Numbered from the stretch's first letter, positions 7,121 through 14,328 are shown. The stretch: DNA of 18,335 nucleotides from an uncultured Oscillospiraceae bacterium (GCA_900554525.1 USHL01000007.1:1-18335); one strand, 5' to 3'. Notes: a model not told the origin generated them from the letters alone. Numbers and translations: made by a program.

Positions 7121-8699
7121 TGACCGTACCTCTGCTTTCTTCCCGTGTGCGGTTGGGAGAAACGCCGTAATATTTTTTATAGCAGTAGCTGAAATAGTGC
7201 TGGTCGCTGTAACCGCATTTTAATGCTATTTCAAGGATTTTTGCCGATGTGCAGGTCAGCATATCGTAGGCGGTCTGCATACGGCGTTCGGTAACAAGGG
7301 TGCTGAAGTTTTTCTTTTTGGTTTTTTTAATCAGGGCGCTCAGATAATTCGGACTGACTCCGAGCCGTGAGCTGACGGCGGTGAGGGAAAGATTTTCGTC
7401 GCCGTATTCGGATTCAATTATTTCCATAGCCCGGTCGCAGAGTACTTCGGTTTCGCGCTTTCGGCAGCGTGAGATGATTTCCCACGCGCCGACGCAGAGA
7501 TTTTTTATATCCGCGCGGATATTCTGCTCGTTGTCGTAAAAAGCAGCTCTTGAATAAACGGGATTACTGGAAATAAGCTCGCTCAACGCGTCGTCGGAAA
7601 CGGCGTTTACGGTGCGGTAGACCGTCGCGAGTATCTGTATTACAAGAAAGTCGAGCCCCTGGCGGCTGCCAAGCGAGTAAAGCTGCTCTAAAAAGCTTTC
7701 AAGCTGTTCCTTGTCGCCTACCTTAAGAAGCTGCTCAAGCGCGAAAACGGATTTTTCCACATATTCAAACTCGCCGCTGCTTCCCGGCTCCTGATCTTCG
7801 ATATACCGTATATCGCCGGCTCCGTCCGAGGTGTAGCGCCTTGCGGTGACGGCCTGAAAGCAGGCGCCGCCGCATTGGGAAAGCCGGTCGAATGTGCGGC
7901 TGATTCCCACAGTGCAGCGCTCGGAAAGAATTCTCGCGGCGCTCTGCACCAGTTCCTTAAGCGGAAGCTGCAGCTGCCCGATAAAATCTTCCCCGCCGGC
8001 ATGTATAAGCGTGATAATACGGCCGTTTATAAAAAAGCTTTCGGTTCTGAAGTATCTGCCTATTACGGCGTTCACAAAATCTATATGAGATTCATCGGTC
8101 ACGGTGAGGTTTTCACGGTTTTTGAATTTCGCGGCCGTTACCGCGAAGCAGGAAGCTTCATCCGGGCATATTATACCGAGCTCTTCGGCTTTGCGGTTTA
8201 CAGCAGAGTCGTCAGGCGCGTCCTCGCCGCTGCCGAGCAGCAGCGGGAGCAGGAACTGTGTGAGCTCAAGACGTCTTGAAATATCTATGCCGGAGCCGTG
8301 GCCGCGTATTTCCTCAAAACGTATATCCAGCCGCTCTTTTATGCGAAACAGCTCTGCGTTGAGCTCTGAGGCGGAGACCGGCTTTAAAAGGTAACTGATG
8401 ATATTATATCTGATAGCTTCCTGAGCATATTCAAAATTATCATAGCCGCTTAAAATAACCATTTGGGTAGCGGGGCGCAGCTCGCGTATTTTGGCCGCCA
8501 GCTCAAGTCCCGTCATGAGCGGCATTTTGATGTCGGTCATAACAAGATCCGGCTCGAACTGTTCAACCAGCTCAAGCGCGTCTATTCCGTTTTCGGCGTC
8601 TCCGACAACCCTGAAACCGGCGCTTTGCCAATCCACCTTTTCTATCAGCGCCCGGCGCTGTGCTTCCTCGTCGTCTACTACAAGAACCGTGTATTCCAA
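7113..8699 (-). CDS. YesN-type response regulator with AraC-family DNA-binding domain
   Basis: With the start chosen here the protein is 528 residues. The receiver domain covers about 1-120, with acidic pair Asp9-Asp10, phosphoacceptor Asp56 in MTDIKMP, Ser84 in ILSGYD and Lys106 in LLKPV. A long middle region (about 125-420) without a clear motif is typical of YesN proteins. The AraC-type double helix-turn-helix lies at about 424-520, with LGVSPNYLSALIKK and the second-helix pattern ALKCGYSDQHYFSYCYKKYYG. I chose the TTG at 8697-8699 because AGGGGG lies 7-8 bases upstream and it places the first beta-strand of the receiver at the N-terminus. A longer reading to 8744 also begins with TTG but has no ribosome binding site. 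The likely target is the mglB promoter. Confidence 0.9.
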   Translation of the reverse strand: MEYTVLVVDDEEAQRRALIEKVDWQSAGFRVVGDAENGIDALELVEQFEPDLVMTDIKMPLMTGLELAAKIRELRPATQMVILSGYDNFEYAQEAIRYNIISYLLKPVSASELNAELFRIKERLDIRFEEIRGHGSGIDISRRLELTQFLLPLLLGSGEDAPDDSAVNRKAEELGIICPDEASCFAVTAAKFKNRENLTVTDESHIDFVNAVIGRYFRTESFFINGRIITLIHAGGEDFIGQLQLPLKELVQSAARILSERCTVGISRTFDRLSQCGGACFQAVTARRYTSDGAGDIRYIEDQEPGSSGEFEYVEKSVFALEQLLKVGDKEQLESFLEQLYSLGSRQGLDFLVIQILATVYRTVNAVSDDALSELISSNPVYSRAAFYDNEQNIRADIKNLCVGAWEIISRCRKRETEVLCDRAMEIIESEYGDENLSLTAVSSRLGVSPNYLSALIKKTKKKNFSTLVTERRMQTAYDMLTCTSAKILEIALKCGYSDQHYFSYCYKKYYGVSPNRTREESRGTVNE

Positions 8700-8727
8700 A
8701 AGCTTACCCCCTAAATTTAAGCATAAC

Positions 8728-8755
8728 GGCCCGACGGCACTCAAGCCGCCGGACC
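8728..8755. other. GC-rich hairpin between the ibrB-like and regulator genes
   Basis: The 11-base arms 8728-8738 and 8745-8755 can pair with two G-U wobbles in RNA and a 6-base loop. No run of U follows on the minus strand; the sequence continues GTTATGCTT. It is therefore a poor Rho-independent terminator and is more likely an mRNA structure or a partial attenuator between the two operons. It is the only candidate stop signal in the 59-base gap. Confidence 0.5.
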
Positions 8756-8758
8756 GCT

Positions 8759-9286
8759 TTAATATTCGTCTTCATCAATGGGAGCCCATGAGGAGCCGAA
8801 CTGTGTGTCCTTAAAAAGCTCCGCAAGGCCGGTTATCTGCTTTAGCCGCAGTATTTCATCGCGGTCCATACCGAGGTGCTTGCATATCCAGAGATCGGAG
8901 CGTCCGAGCTCGTGCAGATCCTTTATGATATTGCTCATAAGGTCAACCTGATGCGAGCCGCGCGCACGGTTATGGCGGATGGTGCTGGCCATTCGGTTAT
9001 CAAGTGACTTGTTTATGACTGAGACAGGGATTTTGCCATGCTCACGCGCGTATATGTCCGGATATTCAAGCATTATGCGGTATCGGTGGAAGCCGTCAAC
9101 TATTATATAGCTGTCGTTTTCCTCATCATAATAACAGACTATCGGCATAGTATAGCCGTCTTCCTTTATGCTGTCGTAAAGCAGTTTGAGCTCGGGAGGC
9201 GCGACCGCATTCGGGTTATAATCGTTCGGCCGTACCTTTTCAATGGGTACGGCGATTATATTGTATACGGGACTTTTAAATGCCAT
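8759..9286 (-). CDS. ParB-like protein, IbrB family
   Basis: This 175-residue cytoplasmic protein has a ParB/Srx-like N-terminal domain (about 8-115). It carries the conserved IVDGFHRYR at 62-70 (equivalent of the ParB nucleotide-binding box) and RHNRARGSH at 105-113, both typical of the IbrB/YbdM branch. A helical segment follows (about 116-152), with WICKHLGMDRDEILRLKQ resembling a helix-turn-helix. It starts 2 bases after the stop of the PAPS-reductase-like gene with AGGAG in good position, so the two form one transcription unit, the same order as ibrA-ibrB in E. coli. IbrB acts with IbrA in gene activation in E. coli, but the biochemistry is unresolved. It is not a chromosome-partition ParB: it is too short and has no parA neighbour. 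Confidence 0.85.
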   Translation of the reverse strand: MAFKSPVYNIIAVPIEKVRPNDYNPNAVAPPELKLLYDSIKEDGYTMPIVCYYDEENDSYIIVDGFHRYRIMLEYPDIYAREHGKIPVSVINKSLDNRMASTIRHNRARGSHQVDLMSNIIKDLHELGRSDLWICKHLGMDRDEILRLKQITGLAELFKDTQFGSSWAPIDEDEY

Positions 9287-9288
9287 TG

Positions 9289-10605
9289 CTATTCTCCTAA
9301 TTTGCTGTATTTCTTTTTAAGGAAGTCGATATGGCGCTGCTGCTGGCTGGTTATGCCGAAGCCCATAAACCGGCAGGTATGGTCGTTTTTAAGTATACAG
9401 TAGCACATACGCTTCCAGCTCGGCAGGTCCTTTGAGGACTTTATATCGTCTGTATCATCGGGTATGGGACCGATAAAGATGATTCTGGAATTTTTCATGA
9501 CGGTATAATTGGAAATGCCGTTGCGCATTATGTTATAGCCATGCGCGGCAAGCTCGGCTATGACTTTTTCATCGAGTCCTCCTCCCGTGTTGTGCCAGAA
9601 GTCGATGGAGGTCCGGAATTTCTTTATATAATTGCTGCGAAGGCGCGCAGGGAGCGTATCGAGAAGAAATTTGGTAAAGGATTCCCACGTATGCCCCTCC
9701 GGCAGAGTGAGGCTTCGGTAGCCCATTGCTTTGGTTCTGCCGTATATAGCCGCAAAATTCGCGCCGCAGACGCGCCCCACCAGCTTGGACCAGATATCCG
9801 GGTCGATTACACGGTAAAGGTTAAGGCTTTCTTTGGCATAGTCGTTGAAGGGAGAGGCGACGCGCATTTGCTCAGGATTGAGACCTGCCATATAATAAAG
9901 ATCATACAGACGGTTGTAGTCAAAATTGAAAATATAATTGGCGTGCCAGACGTCGCTTGTTGACCAGTCGTAAAGAGGAGAAGCGCACCAGACGTCCTTG
10001 AATTGCCTGGATATCCAGCATTCTCCGTTATAGCCGTATTTTTTATTGATGATCCCGCTGTAACGCTGGAGGGACTCGTTGGCCCGCATGCCGAGCAGAC
10101 AGACGGTTTTTGCTCTGTTATGTTCAAGGCGGTACCATCTTCCGAACTGCTTGGCGAGCGATTCCTGATTCATTCGGTAGCGGTATGTGGTTATCGGATT
10201 GTTCCGGAGATTTATAACATAAGGATGCTGCGGCATCGGACGTATCCAGCTTTTTTCCCTGGTGTCATCCCATGGGTACCAGTACATTTCATAGCTTGAC
10301 AGCGCCGTGCGCGTCGCCATCGGCAGGCATACCCAGTAAGGATAGACGTCGTTTTCAATACGCTTGAAGGTGCGTTCGATAAATTCGGTGGTGACGGTAT
10401 ACTGAGCTTCGAAATCCTGATGGAAAACGCCTATTTTTTTATCGGGATAATGCTCTTTCTGAAATTTCAGCACTATGTTCAGCAGGAGACTGCTGTCTTT
10501 TCCTCCCGAAAACGAAACATAGATATTTTCAAATTCCTTAAAAAGAAAATCCAGACGGTCATATAATGCGTCCAATACATTTTTATCTGAATATTTCTTG
10601 ACCAT
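9289..10605 (-). CDS. PP-loop ATP-pyrophosphatase / PAPS-reductase-like protein, IbrA family (DUF3440)
   Basis: The 438-residue cytoplasmic protein has an N-terminal PAPS-reductase-type domain with the PP-loop SGGKDSS at 33-39 after a beta-strand (YVSFS). A second family motif, LLGMRANESLQR, is at 170-181, and a WSTSDVW segment follows at 214-220. The C-terminal half matches the IbrA/DUF3440 layout. The PP-loop implies binding of ATP or an adenylyl nucleotide. It lacks the sulphur-assimilation gene context of CysH, so sulphate reduction is unlikely. In E. coli IbrA works with ParB-like IbrB to switch on immunoglobulin-binding protein genes; homologues are often carried on mobile DNA. The start has a weak GGTG site about 10 bases upstream, and a consensus promoter lies 30-58 bases upstream. 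Confidence 0.87.
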   Translation of the reverse strand: MVKKYSDKNVLDALYDRLDFLFKEFENIYVSFSGGKDSSLLLNIVLKFQKEHYPDKKIGVFHQDFEAQYTVTTEFIERTFKRIENDVYPYWVCLPMATRTALSSYEMYWYPWDDTREKSWIRPMPQHPYVINLRNNPITTYRYRMNQESLAKQFGRWYRLEHNRAKTVCLLGMRANESLQRYSGIINKKYGYNGECWISRQFKDVWCASPLYDWSTSDVWHANYIFNFDYNRLYDLYYMAGLNPEQMRVASPFNDYAKESLNLYRVIDPDIWSKLVGRVCGANFAAIYGRTKAMGYRSLTLPEGHTWESFTKFLLDTLPARLRSNYIKKFRTSIDFWHNTGGGLDEKVIAELAAHGYNIMRNGISNYTVMKNSRIIFIGPIPDDTDDIKSSKDLPSWKRMCYCILKNDHTCRFMGFGITSQQQRHIDFLKKKYSKLGE

Positions 10606-10634
10606 ATGAGCATATCACCGCCTTGTTTTTATCT

Positions 10635-10663
10635 ATTATAACAAAAAAAGTCGGATTATGCAA
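10635..10663 (-). promoter_or_regulatory. Sigma-A promoter of the ibrA-ibrB-like operon
   Basis: On the minus strand TTGCAT (10658-10663) is followed after 17 bases by a perfect TATAAT (10635-10640), preceded by TG at the extended -10 position. The predicted start, near 10628, leaves a leader of about 23 bases. A long T-run in the spacer is unusual and could affect promoter shape. Confidence 0.75.
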
Positions 10664-10710
10664 TAAATTGTCAGAAAAACTGGAATAAAAAGTAAAATTT
10701 ACTCTAAAAT

Positions 10711-10735
10711 AAAATACCCGCTTAATAAAGCGGGT
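10711..10735 (-). terminator. Terminator of the XRE-type regulator gene
   Basis: The arms ACCCGCTT (10716-10723) and AAGCGGGT (10728-10735) form an 8-bp stem with loop AATA. On the minus strand it is followed by ATTTTATTTT. The stop codon of the regulator (10722-10724) lies inside the stem and loop, so translation termination and the hairpin are intimately overlapped. It also insulates the ibrA-like promoter from upstream transcription. Confidence 0.85.
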
Positions 10736-11156
10736 CCGGATTGTCAGAGATCAGCTCGTTGTTAATTTCTGTTTTTTCTTCAAATGAACCGTATGATACC
10801 GTGCCGAGCACAATTAAAATAAGATTCACGATTATAATGCCGGCTATGACAGCGAGAATGATTTTAAGTATCAGCCCCGTCCGCCGATTTTTGACAGCCA
10901 GCTGCCCGTTTATGCGTGCGAGCTGTTCCGCAATTTCGCCGCCCGACGGCTCTTTATCGGATGATGTAAAGCCCAAAAGCTCGGCGGTTCCGATCTCGAA
11001 AATTTCCGCGAGGCGCAAAAGCTGTTCGGCATCGGGCACCGAAAGCCCTTTTTCCCATTTGGATACGGTCTGCCGCACAACATGCAGACGCACGGCAAGC
11101 TCTTCCTGAGTAAAGCCCTTCTGTTTTCTGAAATATTTTATGTTTTCGCTGAGCAT
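10722..11156 (-). CDS. XRE-family regulator with C-terminal transmembrane helix
   Basis: With this start the protein is 144 residues. An HTH_3/XRE DNA-binding domain covers about 5-60, with GFTQEELAVRLHVVRQTVSKWEKG as its core. A charged linker follows, then one strongly hydrophobic helix (about 94-119) and a short polar tail that should lie outside. The architecture is that of the small clostridial membrane-attached XRE regulators; signals and targets are unknown. I chose ATG 11154-11156 because GGGAGG sits just upstream. A TTG six codons earlier falls on that ribosome binding site. It has its own promoter and terminator, so it is monocistronic. Confidence 0.88.
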   Translation of the reverse strand: MLSENIKYFRKQKGFTQEELAVRLHVVRQTVSKWEKGLSVPDAEQLLRLAEIFEIGTAELLGFTSSDKEPSGGEIAEQLARINGQLAVKNRRTGLILKIILAVIAGIIIVNLILIVLGTVSYGSFEEKTEINNELISDNPDPLY

Positions 11157-11179
11157 ATGAATCCTCCCTTTCAACCGTG

Positions 11180-11208
11180 ATTATAGCTCCGCAAGGCAGC
11201 TGAAGCAA
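11180..11208 (-). promoter_or_regulatory. Sigma-A promoter of the XRE-type regulator
   Basis: On the minus strand TTGCTT (11203-11208) and a perfect TATAAT (11180-11185) are 17 bases apart. The latter ends 23 bases before the chosen start. A small hairpin (GCAGAT / ATCTGC, 11214-11219 and 11224-11229) lies just upstream and may be an operator or the end of the preceding transcript. Confidence 0.7.
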
Positions 11209-11267
11209 GCAACGCAGATTAACATCTGCCGTAAAGGAGGACTCAGGCGCGCCGAGTGCGGGTAAAT

Positions 11268-11633
11268 TTATTTTTTGCCTGCGTGGGCCTTTATGGCCTC
11301 AAACGAGGCGTCGGATATATCGTGTTCGATTTTGCAGGCGTCCTCCGCGGCGGTCTTGGGGTCTACGCCGAGACGTACCAGAAATTCAGTCAGCAGGGTA
11401 TGCCGTTCGTATATTTTTTCGGCAATTTCACGGCCCTTGGCGGTAAGGGTTATGAATCCGTTTTTATCGACCGTGATATAACCGTCGTTTTTAAGAAGTC
11501 CCACCGCACGGCTGACGCTCGGCTTTGAAAAGCCCATATACTCTGCAATATCGAGAGAACGGACGGCGCCGCTTTTAAGTGAAAGTATAAGTATGGTCTC
11601 AAGATACATTTCGCCTGACTCCATTAGATGCAT
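11268..11633 (-). CDS. Short DtxR-family metal-dependent repressor with iron-type ligands
   Basis: The protein is 121 residues from the chosen start (124 from an ATG nine bases upstream). It has an N-terminal winged helix (LDIAEYMGFSKPSVSRAVGLL, wing near NGFITLTAKG) and a helical dimerisation/metal domain with ERHTLLTEFLVRLGVD and DACKIEHDIS. It ends there, without the SH3-like third domain, so its size is like MntR. Aligned by eye, the metal ligands are Met9, Cys100, Glu103 and His104. These correspond to Met10, Cys102, Glu105 and His106 of iron-responsive DtxR. In manganese-responsive MntR the first two are Asp8 and Glu99. It should therefore sense Fe(II), though specificity is inferred. 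I prefer ATG 11631-11633 because the GAGG box is one base from the upstream ATG but 10 from this one. Confidence 0.87.
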   Translation of the reverse strand: MHLMESGEMYLETILILSLKSGAVRSLDIAEYMGFSKPSVSRAVGLLKNDGYITVDKNGFITLTAKGREIAEKIYERHTLLTEFLVRLGVDPKTAAEDACKIEHDISDASFEAIKAHAGKK

Positions 11634-11663
11634 GTCTTTCATTCCTCGCTTTCGGTTATATCC

Positions 11664-11692
11664 ATAATAACATATTTCCGCCGTTTTGTCTA
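11664..11692 (-). promoter_or_regulatory. Promoter of the DtxR-family repressor gene
   Basis: On the minus strand TAGACA (11687-11692, five of six) is 17 bases from TATTAT (11664-11669, five of six), which has TG in the extended -10 position. An 11-bp AT palindrome TATAAGTTATA (11708-11718) lies 15 bases further upstream and is a weak operator candidate. Confidence 0.65.
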
Positions 11693-11732
11693 TCGGGGGA
11701 ATTGATATATAAGTTATACCTGATATACGAAA

Positions 11733-11759
11733 CGGCGTCCGTTTTGCTGCCGGACGCCG
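11733..11759 (-). terminator. Possible terminator after the beta-propeller gene
   Basis: A perfect 9-bp GC-rich stem (CGGCGTCCG 11733-11741 with CGGACGCCG 11751-11759, loop 9) lies 57 bases past the beta-propeller stop. On the minus strand it is followed by only TTTCGTAT. A second hairpin (GCTGCGG / CCGCAGC, 11778-11800) and the palindrome GATAATTATC (11766-11775) lie between it and the gene. Together they may end the transcript, but no classical U-run is present. Confidence 0.45.
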
Positions 11760-11815
11760 CGTATCTGATAATTATCGGCTGCGGTGTGTTTTTCCGCAGC
11801 GGGTATGAAAAAGCT

Positions 11816-13765
11816 TTAAAGCGTCAGGGTTTCTTTGGCGCTGAAGCTGTCAATGTCGAACGAAAGTATACGGCCGTCGCATACGAGATAAAATACGCTG
11901 CCGATATAAAGTCCCCTGGCGTTGTATTCGCCGTCCTTGAGAGCGATATCAGCTATTTTGACAAAGCTGCCGTTTTCAAAGGAGTACACCAGATATTTCC
12001 CGCCCGAGGAGCTTTCGCCGTAAAAGCCGATAAGGTTTTTGTTATAATCGACAAGGCTTGACTTATGGTCGTAAAGAGCGGGCGAATAATATACTCCGGC
12101 CGAGGTTTTGGCGTATTCGGTCACATTCGCCGGATCGGAGATGTCGAACATAGAAAGCTTTACGCCGGTTGTCCTGCCGGTGTTTTCGTCGGCGTCCTGA
12201 CCGAGGCCTAAAAGCCTGCCTTCACCGTAGGGGAACAGATAATTGGAAAAACCGGGAATTTTAAGGCTGCCGATAATTTTAGGGGCCGAAGGGTCGCTTA
12301 CGTCTGCGCTGAAAAGCGGGTCTACCTGACGGAAGGTCACAAAATAGGCCGTGTCGCCCATAAACCGCACCGAATATACCCTTTCGCCCGGAGCAAGGTT
12401 TTCTATGGCGCCGGTCTGCTTTAAATTACTGTCGAGAATTATCAGCGAATTGTCGGTTTCGACCGCGGCGGACACAGTTGAGGACGCCGTCTCATTTCCG
12501 CTCTCACCTGCGTCTGTACGGGTTTCGGTTACCGTATCAACGGTGGTCACGAAACGGAAATGGTCCTTGTATTCATCGATAGAAAACTGATTTAAAAGCG
12601 AGCCTTCGATTTTTCCGGCCGCCTTTAGTGCTATTTTACCGCTGTCTATCTCAAAGCGCGTGATTTCGGTCATGCCGTCCTGCGGATAGGCGGCGGTAAT
12701 TATATTCTGCGTCGAGGCGTATACGGTATAGCTGCCGCCTAAAATTGACTGAGTGCCCGAGAGAGAGCCGTCGTCAGTATCGTAGCCGCAGATGACGGTG
12801 TATTCGGGTGAACGGCACTCGTCATAAACCGCGACGCTTTCGGCCGTTACCGCTCCGGAATGATTATGGCACTCGATATACGGCACAAAGGTTTCGGGCT
12901 TTGACTTGACCGCGTTTTGCGGATTTATGCTGTGGTTTGTGATAATATAAAGCGTTCCGCCGATGAGTCTTGAGGTGCTATAGCCGCCGCTTTGGGTAAT
13001 GCGAGTCAGCTTTTTCGGAGCGGACGGCTCTGAAATATCATATAGCTCCGCGAAGCTGTCGGAGGGCATAGCACGGTCTTCTGCCGCTCCGGTCTGACTG
13101 CCGCTTTCCGGGTCGGCGCTGCCTATCAGCACAAGGCGGTTCTCGTGAAGGTACATTTCCGAAACATATCCGTTCTCGGGTGTAACGGCGGAAAGCTTTG
13201 CGAGACCCTGTGCGGTGTCGATTATCCGTATGCTTTTCCCGTCGGAGGAAAGACTGTAAATATACCTGCCGTCGGTTTTTACGGTGTCTGCCTCATCTAC
13301 GCCGTCAACCTGCACATGGGTTTCGGAATGACTGCTGTTTTCTGACGAATCAGCTTGGCCTGAAGTTCCCAATGCAGCTTCGGGGGCGGCTTCTTCTACG
13401 ATTTCTACGGTGTATTCTTCAACAGAGGAATTTTTTGTCCCGCCGTTAAATATACCGGAAAATTGGTCCCAGAGGGTGGGCTTGAATTTTTCTATGGCGC
13501 CGTAAATGCTGTTATAGCTTTGCTTCGGCTTTACCGCGGCGGCCTGAGGATTCGCTGCGGGCGTCCTGCCGTTTCGGGTTACGAACACTATACCGGAGCA
13601 TATCATGGCAAGGCAGAGCACCCCGGCGGCGGCACCGCGGAAAATGACCGCTCCGCGGCTTTTGCGAGCTTTGGAGCCCGCCCGCATACGCCGCAGTATT
13701 TTGTCTTTGATATAGCCGTCCGGCTTTATTTTTTCTATTTGATTTTTATATTCTTCGCTGAACAT
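11816..13765 (-). CDS. Single-pass membrane protein with extracytoplasmic beta-propeller (Beta_propel family), possible anti-sigma partner
   Basis: From the chosen start the protein is 649 residues. A basic cytoplasmic segment of about 40 residues resembles the N-termini of clostridial anti-sigma membrane proteins. One helix (about 43-63) leads to a long outside part. A low-complexity linker precedes the family hallmark VDGVDEADTVKTDGRYIY (153-170), which opens the secreted beta-propeller domain (PF09826 type); repeated blades rich in LYDISEPSAPKKL, ADVSDPSAPKIIGSL and MFDISDPANVTEY elements run to the C-terminus. I chose ATG 13763-13765 because GGAGG lies just before it; the upstream in-frame extension overlaps the sigma gene and lacks a site. 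The gene starts 20 bases after the sigma-factor stop. It probably regulates that sigma factor in response to an envelope signal (inferred). Confidence 0.87.
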   Translation of the reverse strand: MFSEEYKNQIEKIKPDGYIKDKILRRMRAGSKARKSRGAVIFRGAAAGVLCLAMICSGIVFVTRNGRTPAANPQAAAVKPKQSYNSIYGAIEKFKPTLWDQFSGIFNGGTKNSSVEEYTVEIVEEAAPEAALGTSGQADSSENSSHSETHVQVDGVDEADTVKTDGRYIYSLSSDGKSIRIIDTAQGLAKLSAVTPENGYVSEMYLHENRLVLIGSADPESGSQTGAAEDRAMPSDSFAELYDISEPSAPKKLTRITQSGGYSTSRLIGGTLYIITNHSINPQNAVKSKPETFVPYIECHNHSGAVTAESVAVYDECRSPEYTVICGYDTDDGSLSGTQSILGGSYTVYASTQNIITAAYPQDGMTEITRFEIDSGKIALKAAGKIEGSLLNQFSIDEYKDHFRFVTTVDTVTETRTDAGESGNETASSTVSAAVETDNSLIILDSNLKQTGAIENLAPGERVYSVRFMGDTAYFVTFRQVDPLFSADVSDPSAPKIIGSLKIPGFSNYLFPYGEGRLLGLGQDADENTGRTTGVKLSMFDISDPANVTEYAKTSAGVYYSPALYDHKSSLVDYNKNLIGFYGESSSGGKYLVYSFENGSFVKIADIALKDGEYNARGLYIGSVFYLVCDGRILSFDIDSFSAKETLTL

Positions 13766-13784
13766 ATGAAACCTCCGTTCTGAG

Positions 13785-14279
13785 TTACGGCCTGTCCTCT
13801 CCCAGCGCTTTTCTGAGCAGCGCCCTGCCGCGGGAGAGTCTGGTTTTGACCGTAGAGGGATTGGAGCCGGTGATTTCGGCAAGCTCTTCGACCGAAAAGC
13901 CGCCGTAGTAATGAAGATGTATGACCGTGCGGTATTTAAGGGGGAGCGCCAGCACTTCGCTGAGCAGATTTGTCCCGTCGGGGGTGTCGGGAGAAATCAG
14001 GCCTTCATCGAGCGGATCGATTTTTTTGTGCCAGAATGAGGCTGTCAGGCTGTTTGAGCAGTTTAAGGCGATGCGTATAAGGGTGGCCTTTACGTGCTCT
14101 TCGCTTTGCATATTGCCTGATATCCGCATATAGCGCAGAAATACCTCCTGCAAAACGTCGTCGCTGTCCGCGCGGCTTTTGGTGCGCACAAAGATAAGCC
14201 GGTATATCATATCGGCGTACTTTTCAAATGCCGCCTCGGGCAGAGCGAAGTTAGAGGTAACATTCGTATCCGTCTTCAT
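13785..14279 (-). CDS. ECF-type RNA polymerase sigma factor (partner of the beta-propeller protein)
   Basis: The 164-residue protein has sigma-70 region 2 (about 20-85, with DSDDVLQEVFLRYMR recognising the -10 element) and region 4 (about 108-158). The region-4 helix-turn-helix is FSVEELAEITGSNPSTVKTRLSRGRALLRKAL. There is no region 1 or 3, as expected of ECF factors. The start follows AGGGGG with 7-base spacing. It is 64 bases after the preceding membrane-protein gene, in a gap with the inverted repeat described at 14308-14328. Its own targets and signal are unknown. Confidence 0.9.
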   Translation of the reverse strand: MKTDTNVTSNFALPEAAFEKYADMIYRLIFVRTKSRADSDDVLQEVFLRYMRISGNMQSEEHVKATLIRIALNCSNSLTASFWHKKIDPLDEGLISPDTPDGTNLLSEVLALPLKYRTVIHLHYYGGFSVEELAEITGSNPSTVKTRLSRGRALLRKALGEDRP

Positions 14280-14307
14280 TTTGCATCCCCCTCACCTATA
14301 ATACCTT

Positions 14308-14328
14308 TGAAACGCCGGAAAGGTTTCA
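14308..14328. promoter_or_regulatory. Inverted repeat upstream of the second ECF sigma gene
   Basis: TGAAAC (14308-14313) and GTTTCA (14323-14328) form an inverted repeat across 9 bases, nested with ACCTTT / AAAGGT (14303-14308 and 14319-14324). On the minus strand it begins TGAAACC, which resembles the -35 element of many ECF promoters. A TATTAT follows about 20 bases later. It may be an autoregulated ECF promoter, an operator or an RNA hairpin just before the ribosome binding site; the sequence alone does not decide. Confidence 0.4.

Noticed and set aside
8700..8744. Longer N-terminus for the response regulator starting at TTG 8742-8744
   Set aside because: The extension has no ribosome binding site and adds 15 residues before a complete receiver domain. 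The TTG at 8697-8699 has AGGGGG upstream.
8728..8755. Hairpin as a full Rho-independent terminator between the ibrB-like and regulator genes
   Set aside because: There is no U-run on the transcribed strand and the stem includes two wobble pairs; kept only as an RNA structure.
8759..10605. The ibrA/ibrB-like pair as evidence of a prophage or a phosphorothioation (Dnd) system
   Set aside because: No integrase, phage structural genes, attachment repeats or other dnd genes are present in the window.
11244..11256. GC-rich near-palindrome around GGCGCGCC before the XRE-type gene
   Set aside because: It is a short imperfect repeat with no U-run and no relation to a promoter element; likely chance.
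11766..11775. GATAATTATC as a Fur or DtxR-type metal-regulator box
   Set aside because: It is only a 10-bp AT-rich palindrome just after the beta-propeller gene and about 75 bases from the nearest promoter; it matches half of a Fur box at best.
13766..13882. Longer N-terminus of the beta-propeller protein overlapping the sigma gene
   Set aside because: GGAGG directly precedes ATG 13763-13765, and the extension is arginine/proline-rich out-of-frame reading of the sigma gene's 3' end.
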